Shown piece by piece: positions 35,624 through 45,435 of a stretch of DNA of 64,000 bases (the first letter of the stretch is position 1; every line of letters begins with the position of its first letter). The notes below the pieces were generated by a model. The model was not told the origin of the DNA, did not search any database, and worked only from the letters and a program-made list of their open reading frames with translations. The position numbers and the translations under genes are program-made. This stretch comes from Plasmodiophora brassicae (taxonomy: Eukaryota > Endomyxa: Phytomyxea > Phytomyxea > Plasmodiophorida), in contig CP145414.1 of the NCBI GenBank assembly GCA_036867785.1, forward strand, positions 558,001 through 622,000. Reading direction: 5' to 3'.

Positions 35624-38126
35624 TTACCAGGCGGCGACCGGGGTGCCCATGCGGACCAGCGTCTCCACGTTCTGGTTCGCCGCCAGCGCCAGGTCCGATA
35701 TGAACGCTGACGGCGTTGCCGATTGCAGGACGACGACGATCGTGGACCCGCCGAACTGTTCCATCGACGATCAGACCGGGGGGCAGGCCGCATGCGCGTT
35801 GCAGGCCGACCTGGAAGTAGCCGAGCTCGGCGCCCTTCGCCACGTGGGCCCCGGCGCCCACGCTGGGCACGATGCTGCCGACGCAGGTCGCCCCGAGGGC
35901 CACATACGCGATCATCCTGCCCTTCGCGTCCTGCAGGAGCATCACCATGCGGTGGTTGTAGATGGCACCGTCCTCGGCCCTATGCGCCCGCCGCTCAGCA
36001 ACACTGCTGTCGGGCGAGGGCACGTACCGATCGCCCCGTACGTCATGGCGTCGGCGCTAACGGAGTACAATGGCCCCGGGATGACGACCTGCGACACGAT
36101 GGTCGCATCGGACGGCGCGTGGAATCGATGGTAGTCGCCCTGGAGGGTGCGCCGATCAGACGACGACGACGACGGCGACGACCAGCGCGCGTTACCGGCG
36201 CGAGTCGATGGATGATCACGGGAGCGCTGTCCGAGAACAGGGCCAGGTCGACCGATGGGCCGAGCAATTGCCCCAGCGACACCTGGTCGCCCTTCAGCCA
36301 CATGCGCGTACCGGGCGCGCTGGAGAACACGAGCGTCCTGGCGTCGGCCGCCGCCACCAGCACCTGGCACCTGTTCATGCGTGCGCGTGTGTGTGCGTGT
36401 GCGTGTGTGCCGACGTACGTCCGGGTTGCTGGCGCCGTAGATTGGCCGAAGTTCGGGGCGGATCCGCCTGGCGAACCAGTCGTTCAGGGTGGCGTACGCC
36501 CTGTAGTCCGGCATCACGTATTCGCTCATGTCGACATTGTACGCCCTGACGAACGCGTCGCCGATGTACGCCTGCTTGCCAGCGTCGTCGAGGACGTCGT
36601 TCGCTCCCTGGGCGCCGCATTACGACCACGTCAGCAACAACGGCCCCATGCTCGGCGCCTGCCCGTGCCCGTACCGTCCCGCACAGGTCGGTCTGGATTA
36701 CGAACAGGTCGTTCATGCGCAGCCTGGCGGCCATGCCTCTGAGGCCGTAGGCGAGCATGGACGCGCGGGCCACCATCTTTGGCTGGACCTCGTCGACGGG
36801 TCCGGCCAGGTTCCGGGAGAGCACCTGTGGGCGACGTCATCCAGCCAGCGGGCAACGATCAGCGCCGCTCGACAAACCTTGTACGGTGGGATGCGCCAGA
36901 ACACGAACAGTGTGAGCAGGAAGGCGGCGCCGGCCCCGACCAGGACGACGGTCGACGCGATCATGCCCTTCCGCTGGCGTTTCGAGAACGGCCGGGGGCA
37001 TTCGTTGTACTCGAGGTACCGGCCGTACTGCGATGTGCCATCGGGGACGACGGCACCGTGCTTGGCGTTCCGGCGCTCGTGGCGTCGTGTGATGATGGCG
37101 TAGGCGATGGCGACGGCGATGTTGACGAGGCAGAGGACGGTAGTGACGAGCGCCCAGGCAGAGAACCCGCCCAGCCAGCTGACGATGTTGATGACGACGA
37201 CGTTGACGAACGCGTAGAGCAGCTGGGGATGCGATTGGAAGCGCTTCAGGCGAGGCAGCCAGGTCTGGAAGACGGCGAGCTGGCCGGCCATGCCGACCAT
37301 GGCGACGAGCACGAGCGCCCACATCGCCGTCGTCGCCGCCGTGGCCTCGTCACGACGTTTCCCATTCGACGACGCGATCGCCGACGTCGATGCCAGCACC
37401 TGATGGGTACTTGAGTGAGACCCGCACGCTGGACGGCGCTGGCGACGGCCCGTACCGAGGCGATCGTGGCGGCCCGATCGGCTGCGACCGTCAGCGCGGC
37501 ATTCAGCACCGCCGTCGGCGCCGTCGGCTCGATCGAGAACGTCGCCGCCACCGCCGGTGTGACGTTCATGGCCAGGAACTGGACCGCGCCCGTTGGCGAC
37601 ATCGTGCACCTTACTGGTGACGTCCCGTACAGCAGTACCGCCTGGCACACCAGGATGGCCGACGTATCGGATTCGTTCGCCAGCGCGACGTAATCGACGT
37701 AAGGGGTCCCCTGGCATCCGACATCCGCTGTTAGCAGGCAGTGTAGGGCCCCGCTGGACGATGACGGCGGTGATATACCGGGTCGGGATGTCGTACGCGA
37801 AACACACGACGACCTGTCGCTGACGCGATCGACATCGTCGACGAGTCCAGTGGAATCCCGAACGACGACAACACCGATGCGGGTACGCTGGATGTGCTGA
37901 CGGCCTGTATCAATGGTGTGGCTTTAGGGTTGAGGCGTCGTCTGGGGGTAACCTACGCGACCTGTACCTGTGGGTCAGGCGCGGCAACGAACTGCGACGT
38001 GTATGGCTGGCCATTACGCGCGCAGGTGAACGTCGAGTCGTCGCCGATCGACACGGACCACAGGTCAGCGTCTGTCATTGCAACGACTGCGACGACGATG
38101 ACAACGACGATGACATCGAGCCCCAT
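35624..38126 (-). CDS. PSD: phosphatidylserine decarboxylase with N-terminal ectodomain and membrane segments
   Basis: Ten exons (38126-37968, 37904-37814, 37727-37456, 37399-36878, 36824-36675, 36607-36419, 36363-36196, 36139-36042, 35979-35811, 35755-35624) give 649 residues with consistent phases. Residues 1-18 form a signal peptide, then about 170 residues of Thr/Ala-rich ectodomain. Three or more membrane segments follow between about 196 and 340 (MWALVLVAMVGMAG, INIVSWLGGFSAWALV, STVVLVGAGAAFLLTL). The PSD domain runs from VLSRNLAG through RAYATLNDWFARRI, GDYHRFHAPSDATI and VALGATCVGSI to YFQFGGSTIVV. In that last motif Gly-Ser-Thr is the self-cleavage site that makes the pyruvoyl group. 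PSD makes phosphatidylethanolamine from phosphatidylserine. Confidence 0.85.
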
Positions 38127-38941
38127 TGCGAATGGGTCCCTCGCGTGAAGTAACGTTCTAGAAGAACTCGGTCACGAGCGCTTATGGGGACCGACCGCAG
38201 ATCAGGTATTGTGGTTATTCTGATATAACAGGTCCAGCGTGGCCGAGAAAGCTCCGACTCTGTAGAGACCAGCTCCGAACGTTAACCGGGAGGGTATAGC
38301 CCACAACGATGCCATTATCAGGTGTGGCGTCCGTTCACTGGCGGACACCGGCAGACACCGGCGGCGATGTAGACTCGCGGACAAACGATAGTGCGCGTGC
38401 TGACCAATCTAAAAATGTCAACGCGCAAATATCGAAGCATCGCGAGGTCCGTGATTCGTTTAGAGATGGCAGATGGTCGACCCGACCCAACCCATGGTGT
38501 TCTCAACCGACCCGGGTCAGACCCGCCGCGCCCGCCCATGACCCGGGTCATGGACCTGCAGATGGTCTAGCGGACTTGGGGGTGGCGGACACTGGTACTG
38601 ATCTCGACTCTCGGCCCTCGGGTGCCGGGACTTGCTGACGGCCGGCCCGCCGTCCCTGGCCGCAGATTGAGCTCCGGAGTCAAGGCGCTCCCCTGGATCG
38701 AGCACCTTTCATGTTGTGTGAACGTACACTCGTCGTCGAGTTTACTTGGCACTAGAGTGCTCGCAAGAATGACAAGATTGCAAGTCACTCAGTTGCAAAT
38801 CCCGAATCTTCGTCGTTGGAGGCAATGACAGCGATAAACAGCCTGCGAACTTTGTTAAAGTCGAACGAAAAGCACCTAGACCACCTAGAGAAGTGAATCT
38901 TCCAGCGAGTCCTTCGAGAACGCACTGCAGCGGACGACGAC
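38127..38941. other. non-coding accessory DNA
   Basis: No supportable gene. It holds the perfect 16-bp palindrome CATGACCCGGGTCATG at about 38537-38552, with GACCCGGGTC-like repeats nearby (CGACCCGGGTCAG at about 38508). It should also hold the promoter of the decarboxylase gene, which starts at 38126. Confidence 0.5.
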
Positions 38942-39812
38942 ATGGTCGGGACGCACCTACGAGATGTAGCTGATTACGCCCACATCGGCACCAACAACAG
39001 CGAACAGTGGATCAGCATCCTGAACACGCTGCGCATCCGATCGGCAACACTGACGTTCCAAGCCACGCGCCGAATTGGTCTGCTCTCGAGTAATCGCGAT
39101 GATCGCCATCATCGCCGCCACCAGGGTCCGGTCGCGGCCTGCTCAGCTCATCGGCGTGACTTTCGCTATGACTGCCGCCACAGGTCTGGTGCATTCATCA
39201 AATCGGTACGTACGTCGGTTCCGACCATTGCTTTCTAGGTCGCTCATCGTGTCCGCAGCAGCGGGCAGGCGACGATCGTATGGTCGGCGTCGGTCAATCA
39301 GTTCAGGTGCGCGTCTGGCCGATGCATGTGCCGCTGTCGCTCTGAGCCTGCTGCAAATCGTGTCTTGGCGCGTTCGTGTCGCTCGTCGTCCTTGAATTCT
39401 CGTAGGCCTTATCATTCAGGCGGATCAGGAACCCGCCACGCTGCTGTGCCTGCCGGGTCACCATTGAGACGATGCCGGCTTAATTGGTGCATCAATCAAG
39501 ATCGATCCGTCACAATGGCTGCCAGGCGAATCGACGCTCGTCCGCACGACCCAGGCGTCAATATGTTTCAGCGTCGAGCTAGTGTTGGTCGGCGATCCAT
39601 ACGCCGTACTGCAGCAGCGTATGCTTAACCTCATAAACACAACTCGCGCGTTACTACGGTTCAGTGGTTTCGACTTGACGCATCCCGGATGGCTCAGCGC
39701 AAACCGCGTCGACTTGGCTGTCGTCTTAGTGTCCTCAGCTGTACAGCATGGTCGATCCACCATGCGACAAGCGCTCGCGGCCCCCCAGATTGGTGTCTTC
39801 ATTAGGTCTTAA
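38942..39812 (+). other. coding-like open stretches, possible gene or relic
   Basis: A plus-strand frame from 39483 to 39812 reads cleanly (SIKIDPSQWLPGESTLVRTT, VGDPYAVLQQRMLNLINTTR, LLRFSGFDLTHPGWLSANRV). A shorter one in the same frame, 39393-39470, is separated from it by a single stop. An ATG at 38942 opens another frame (MVGTHLRDVADYAHIG). Composition is more balanced than in the surrounding genes. I recognise no family. It may be a multi-exon gene or a decayed mobile element. Confidence 0.35.
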
Positions 39813-40418
39813 GCACGTGATCATGATCAATCTCGATCGCAGACGATCAGCCTCGAATAGTCAAAGTTGGGGACACGGTTTTATGAAGACATTATGTTTC
39901 GTCTTGTGAACGCCTGTCGTTGAACCGCGTTCACACGGTTCGTGCGTAACTTCCACGAACAGGCAACTCCAAGAAGGTTCAGAAGTCAAATGAAACTCGA
40001 AACATGGCTGGTAGGCTTGGCGGCGCAGCGTCGTACGTACCCAGACTCTCGTGACCGGTACACGTGGCTTGCCCCGGCCGGCACGGGACAATCACCAAAT
40101 CGGTCTTACTCCCGCTCCCGAGTGAGACGTTGTCGCCGGGGCACGCTTCGGTGGAATGCAGACGGGTTGCACTAACATCCGTCCCGTTACTATCGATAAC
40201 GGGTGAATCCCGCCTCTACAACGTTTCGACGGAATTCGACCACGGTTACGCAGGCCAGCGTTCGCCTCCGTTCGAAAGGTGGTGGTGGGGAGGTAAGCGA
40301 AGAAAATTGAGAGCCCGGCGATCAACCTCCTTGTCCCGCCGAATGGGTTCCCATCCGTAGAGCATAAAATAATAGGCGAAACACATCTGGTCCAATGTAC
40401 TACGACGTCCGGGCTTGA
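39813..40418. other. intergenic, no gene seen
   Basis: No open frame with supportable features. It lies 3' of the ankyrin gene, which ends at 40419 on the minus strand. Confidence 0.5.
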
Positions 40419-41764
40419 TTAATGGAATGTCATAATCAGGTTGACGACTTCATGTCGGCCTTGGCGCTGGGCACAATCGATAGGAGTGTGCCCGTTGTTA
40501 TCTCGTACGTCGTAGCGGGCACTCGCATTGAGCAGCGCTTGAACGAGACCCACATGGCCCTCAGCGGCTGCAATATGTAATGGTGTACGTCCCGACAAAG
40601 ACGCGACGTTATTCACTTGTGCACCTTGGGAGATCAATAGCCGGACAGCTTCGACGTGGCCACGGTCGGTCGCGTAGTCCAACGCGGACTGACCCGTGAC
40701 ATCTAACGCATCCACATCGACGTAGACGAGCAGGAACTGCATGACTGCGAGCTGGTTCGCCTTGGCGGCGGCACACAGACCGTCGACCGGATCAGCGCCC
40801 TTTTTTATCAGGCGACGAACGACGTCCACGTGTCCACCTGACGCCGCCGTCCCCAAGGCCGTCTGCCCGGTCCAATCCCTAACATCGATGTCGTCCTTTG
40901 CAAGCTCGAGAACGCGCTCCACAACGTCGAGGCGGCCGTAAGCAGCCGCCAGATGCAGAGCCGTCTTGCCACGAACCGTCCGAAGGCTCAAATCGGCCCC
41001 ATTAGCGACGAGTGCATTGAACGTATCAAGGTGACCCTAAACAGATGGCCATCAGTGCCGTGAAGGTGCAAACACGGATACACATGCACCTCTCGTGCCG
41101 CCAGGTGCAACGCGGTGCACTGTCGTCGGTCAACATCGTTCACAATGGCTCCATGCCCGACGAGACCGTCGATCATGTCGGTCCGGCCATGCAGGGCCGC
41201 AAGATGCAGGGCGGATCGACGATAGGGTCCAGCCGTCTTCCTCGTGCAATCGGCACCGTGACGAAGCAAAAGTCGAACGGCATCCCGTTGCCCTTCGCGG
41301 ACGGCGACGTGCAATGCGGATTCGCCCGTGATCGTCAGGGCGTCCACCGGCACGTCCAGTGCGATCAGCTTGTTGATCGACAGCGTCTGGCCTGATCGGG
41401 CGGCTTCGTGCAGGCACTGGTCGGCGAGGTTAGCGCGATGACGAGCAAGGATCGGGAGAAGCCGCGTGTGGCCCATCGAGGACGCGGTCTGGGCGGCAAG
41501 TGTCGCCAGCGACCCGTTCTTGACGTACCCGAACAGGACGGCGACCACGCGGACCTGCCCGAGGCGGGTCGCCTCCATCACCAGATCCTCCATGTTATCC
41601 GGGCGGCGCCACTCGATCAGGGCACGCACCCGATCCGCGTCACCGGCCAGGATCGCCTCATGCAGCTTCGCGGGCGACGACGACGACCGCCCAGCGAATC
41701 GCATGTGCACCGCCAGCATCGCCAGCACCGACACGGCTGACAAAACCGCTCCCACGTTCGACAT
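40419..41764 (-). CDS. ankyrin-repeat protein with N-terminal membrane anchor
   Basis: Exons 41764-41090 and 41036-40419 (53-nt intron GTGCATG...TAG) give 430 residues. The N-terminus is a signal-anchor (VGAVLSAVSVLAMLAVHM). About ten ankyrin repeats follow, for example SALHVAVREGQRDAVRLLL, TALHLAAAYGRLDVVERVL and TPLHIAAAEGHVGLVQALL. The intron interrupts a repeat and splicing restores LHLAAREGHLDTF exactly. Ankyrin proteins are protein-binding scaffolds. No catalytic domain is attached, so partners cannot be predicted. The ATG at 41764 is preferred because upstream frame extensions begin at GTG. Confidence 0.88.
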
Positions 41765-41951
41765 GACAATTACCGAATGGCGCGTAACGTGGCGGGGGGG
41801 CGGCGGCAACTTGTTCCGCCACCAGGATGCCCCCCAACAAGTCTGGGAAAAACGGTCCTGGGAATAGTAATGTGTCGACTGCGACACGGGGAGGAAGAGC
41901 GTCACACTGCACACGCAGAGTTGAGGGCGGACGCGGTCGGCACTGGGCGCG

Positions 41952-43108
41952 TTACGTTTCTGGCAATGTATGGGGTACCTCGGGCCACAGCTCGCTGATG
42001 CGAAGCCGGGCGTCCATCGGCTCCTGCGTCAGGCGGATCTCGTGGAACGGCGCGGAGAATTGCAGGAGGTACGCGCGGCTCTCCTCGACATGGTCCTGGA
42101 GGAACGAGAGGACATTGTCGGTCAGCGAGAGGCACTCGTGCGCCGACCATAGGTCCTGGCACTGTCTGGGGATGTCCTCCGTGGCGAACCTCTCCACGCC
42201 CGCAAGTCTGTTCTGCTCGTCGCGAAACCCGAAGACGATGACCGGCGTGTTGACCAGGAATGACTGGATCCACGAGCTCAGCATTTTGTAGCGCCTGAAT
42301 ACGAACCGCTGCTTTTCGTTTCGGATGCAGGCAGCCGTCTTGAGCTCGATCGGATGGCCGGCAGCTGGACGCGACACGCAATCGATTTCAGCGGCCAGCA
42401 GAATACGATGCCTGCCGATACGCAGGCGCGACACGGTACAGTACTCATTGTTCGGATCGATGGGCCGATCGTTGGGCGACCCGTCCGCACTGACCGTGCT
42501 TTTCGCCTCGAACGAGTACCCCATGAAGGAGAACAGCCGAGAACCCTGGCTGTTGTCGGGCTGGTCACACACAGGAAGAGCGGGATCGACGGAAGGCCTC
42601 ACGTCTAGGTAAACGACGTTGCAGAACCTGGTGACACCGATCCTCCACGGGTCTCTCCGATTGTACGCCGTCCCCATTATCCTGAAGGCGAAAATCAACA
42701 CCGATTCAACATACGCGCGCGTATTTCTACTTGTTGAGGTTGTTCCGAAATGATACGAACGCAATCCGGTTGTCTTTCAGACTGAACTTGGCGGAGTTGA
42801 TGGCGGCCAGCGGCGCTTTCAGGTCGTCGATACCGTCCTTTTTATCAACAAATTTGTCAAAACCTTCAGTGAGGTCGATACCCAGTCGTGCAGGTCGATA
42901 CACTCTCTGTCGGCGAAACGACGATCAGCCCCCAAGCACGTCGCACACCCGTCCAGCGATGTAATACCGGCTCGGCCGCCGGGATCCTCAAGGCGCCTGC
43001 CCCGTCCCTACTATAGGCCGCAATAACGACGGGTCGAGACACGTCCACCCGAGCCTGCATGGGCGTCGGCCGCCCGGCACGGATCGGCTCCAACGGCAAC
43101 GCCCACAT
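41952..43108 (-). CDS. DXO: DXO/Rai1-family decapping and RNA-end quality-control nuclease
   Basis: Exons 43108-42968, 42906-42731 and 42681-41952 (61- and 49-nt introns) give 348 residues. Family landmarks in order: VSRPVVIAAYSRDG, YRPARLGIDLTEGF, NKIMGTAYNRRDPW, GYSFE, EYCTVSRL, the metal-binding AAEIDC (usual GEVDC), IELKTA with catalytic Glu and Lys, WIQSFL, and VIVFGFRDEQNRL. All active-site acids and the lysine are kept. DXO/Rai1 removes incomplete or NAD-type caps and degrades the RNA. The capping enzyme lies about 22 kb away on the same strand, which may be chance. Confidence 0.9.
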
Positions 43109-43564
43109 CGCCGCTTGCCACGGAGAATCGTCGCGCGCCAATCAGCCCTCCGCTCCGCGGTTGCCCCCGCCAACGGGTCCTCGCCAAGTCGCACTGTGGG
43201 TTGCGGTTGCTGAATCCCAAAAAGCACCACTGGACACTGCGGGACCGTGAACATGGACGATCGAATTAAACCTGGCGGTGTGTGTATCCTGCATTCTGCA
43301 GGTTGCCCCTCAAATCGAAGAGTTCACTGTGTACGGGGGCCAATCCGCAAGTCGTTTTACCCGTTGACGTCACTGTTGGCATGTCCAGTGGAGTCACGCT
43401 GCCAGGGCCCGTGCCAATTCAGTGTGTAGCCCGCCGTGATTCAATGCGAGATTCTCACTGCATGTGGGGCGGGGCATCATGTCGCTGGAGTCACCTTGCA
43501 CATAGCGTCATTATTGATTTATATTTGAAGAGTGCACGACGTCCCGTTCGCGCCTATCCCCGTA
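43109..43564. promoter_or_regulatory. divergent intergenic region between DXO and the Kazal gene
   Basis: DXO (minus) and the Kazal protein (plus) are transcribed away from each other, so this 456-bp stretch should carry both promoters. An A/T-rich patch (TTATTGATTTATATTTG) lies about 45 bp before the Kazal start. No other gene is seen. Confidence 0.5.
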
Positions 43565-44119
43565 ATGAACTCACGACTCGCCATCCTGGCAGCGGTGATC
43601 GCCGGCGCCGCCCTGGCCGCTGACAACATGTACAAGTGTTCGGACGGCCCGTTCGCCTGCACAGACGAGGTCGCCTACATCTGTGGCACCGATGGTGTCA
43701 CCTACCTGAACCACTGCAAGTTCTTCACCGCCTACTGCTCCAACAACGCCATCAACTTCGCCAAGGAAGGCAAATGCGACGGGTCCACCGACAGCGACAA
43801 CGACGCGACGGGCGCAGGCGGCAAACCGTCATCGGCGAAGAAATCGTCTGGGCAAGGGTCGTCCACCCATCCCAGCAACGACAAAGCCACGTACGCGTCG
43901 GGTGCTGGTGCGTCAAAAGCCACATATACGTCCAATGGCACGTCGGCAACAACGCAGGGCTCGATGGCGGTGACGCCGACCGGGTATGCCGACAACGCCA
44001 CCGTGCCGTTCAAGTCGGAGCCGCAGCAGGCGTCCAACAAGACGAACGGCAACAGCGCCGCCAGTGCATCACTAGTATCGTGCGCTGTCATTGTCGCAGC
44101 CAGCGTCCTGTTCCTCTGA
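43565..44119 (+). CDS. Kazal-domain surface protein, probably GPI-anchored
   Basis: A single exon of 184 residues. A signal peptide (LAILAAVIAGAALAAD) is followed by one Kazal-like domain with six cysteines (CSDGPFACTDEVAYICGTDG, VTYLNHCKFFTAYC, FAKEGKC). A Ser/Thr/Gly-rich stalk comes next, then a hydrophobic C-terminus (SLVSCAVIVAASVLFL) preceded by small residues, the usual GPI-attachment pattern. Kazal domains inhibit serine proteases; oomycete Kazal proteins do so against host enzymes. A surface inhibitor is inferred. The start lies right before the signal sequence. Confidence 0.85.
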   Translation: MNSRLAILAAVIAGAALAADNMYKCSDGPFACTDEVAYICGTDGVTYLNHCKFFTAYCSNNAINFAKEGKCDGSTDSDNDATGAGGKPSSAKKSSGQGSSTHPSNDKATYASGAGASKATYTSNGTSATTQGSMAVTPTGYADNATVPFKSEPQQASNKTNGNSAASASLVSCAVIVAASVLFL

Positions 44120-44177
44120 ATACTACATTAGTTTACGAACTTGGATCGGTATGTATATATACGTGATGAAGAGATAG

Positions 44178-44429
44178 CTATGATGCCAGCGATTTCGGCA
44201 GGATGTCGCGCTTGCCGCGGCGAAGGACGAAGTTGATGACGATGTAGGCGAGCGTCGTCCAGACCCAGACGACGAGCAGGACGCGGGCCCAGATCGGCGT
44301 GTTGGCGCCAATGTACAGCTCGCAGACGACGGCGATCAATGTCGGCAGCAGGCCGACGAACAGCTGCGACCATGTCATCTCGTCCTCGATGGACGCCGAG
44401 TCGTGTCTGTCGATAGCCGGCAGAAACAT
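44178..44429 (-). CDS. small two-helix membrane protein
   Basis: 83 residues from the ATG at 44429. Two hydrophobic helices (LFVGLLPTLIAVVCELYI and VLLVVWVWTTLAYIVINF) are followed by a basic tail (LRRGKRDILPK). The frame is also open upstream of the ATG. No family is recognised. It lies tail-to-tail with the Kazal gene. Confidence 0.55.
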   Translation of the reverse strand: MFLPAIDRHDSASIEDEMTWSQLFVGLLPTLIAVVCELYIGANTPIWARVLLVVWVWTTLAYIVINFVLRRGKRDILPKSLAS

Positions 44430-44518
44430 CGTCGTGTCCGGTGTCGGCAGTCCCCGCTCTCTCGCTCTCTTTGCACCGTCGGCAGCGAGCTTTGGCACCC
44501 TCCGGCAGCCGCTGACCG

Positions 44519-45388
44519 ATGCCCACACACAGTCCGCCAGTCGAGCTGTGCCGATTCGCGAACGTTCCGGCACAGAGTCCCGCTGCAGTGCACTCTTCTA
44601 CGGCGTGCCAGAGCGCACTCGAGTCCCCGCAAAAGGTTGCTGCGCATCACGCCGTCGATCACCACCAAAGCCTCGCACCGGCAAAGGTCTATTTCTGGGT
44701 GGCTTGGGCCTGCGGACTTGCGTGGTGGCATGCGCCGACGAATCTGGAAATGGCGTCGAGTGCAACGGTCCTGCTCGCAATCATCGCAGTTGGGGTTGCT
44801 GTATCAGCGGGTGGGAACCTGAGCGCCGCCAGGCGTCACGATTCGGCGGTGATCAGGGCCGCGGTCCCCACGGTCGCCCAGCAGATTTCATCGCGATTCC
44901 GCAAGAACTCGTCGTTGTCGATTTCCTTTGTTCTGCCTGTGGCGGTGTTCCTCGCCGGTGCTGGTGCTCGAGATGCGATCGGGTTTCTGCCGAAAGGTGG
45001 AAGAACAGACAAAAGGCCGAAGCCGATATGTTCAGGTCGGCATATCAAATTCCCAGCTGCTGCTGCGATGGCAGCCGCAGCGGTTTTCGCCGGAGAGACG
45101 GCGAAGAGGCTGCTGGCGATGAAGGCGGTGAAGACGTCTCGCTCTGGCGGTCATAATGCACCAGAGGAGGATGCATCATCGGAATGGGCAGCGGTAGCGC
45201 TGGCTCTGGTGACAGCCGTCGCACTGTGCATTACGGCTCTTGCGATATCGATCTCTGTCGTTCGTACGAGGGGCGACAGGCAAAGGCAGCTGAGGCACGG
45301 CATACGATATCCGCATCCGCTGATGGCGCCCTCCGTTGATCGTGCTCTAGCAGTCGCCGTCTCTCGACAACACGTCATCGACTTTTAG
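44519..45388 (+). CDS. uncharacterised multi-pass membrane protein
   Basis: One uninterrupted frame of 289 residues from an ATG. Hydrophobic segments include KVYFWVAWACGLAWW, SATVLLAIIAVGVAVSAG, SISFVLPVAVFLAGA, AAAMAAAAVFAG and VALALVTAVALCITALAISI, suggesting four or five passes with basic loops between them. No family is recognised. It ends 47 bp from the convergent ABC transporter gene. Confidence 0.6.
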   Translation: MPTHSPPVELCRFANVPAQSPAAVHSSTACQSALESPQKVAAHHAVDHHQSLAPAKVYFWVAWACGLAWWHAPTNLEMASSATVLLAIIAVGVAVSAGGNLSAARRHDSAVIRAAVPTVAQQISSRFRKNSSLSISFVLPVAVFLAGAGARDAIGFLPKGGRTDKRPKPICSGRHIKFPAAAAMAAAAVFAGETAKRLLAMKAVKTSRSGGHNAPEEDASSEWAAVALALVTAVALCITALAISISVVRTRGDRQRQLRHGIRYPHPLMAPSVDRALAVAVSRQHVIDF

Positions 45389-45435
45389 CTTCAATCGATA
45401 GGGGTATCGGTGTATTGGTTGAAAACGGCAGAGCC

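Noticed and set aside
36370-36418. GTGCGTGTGTG run as a microsatellite in coding DNA
   Set aside because: It falls inside a 55-nt intron of the decarboxylase gene.
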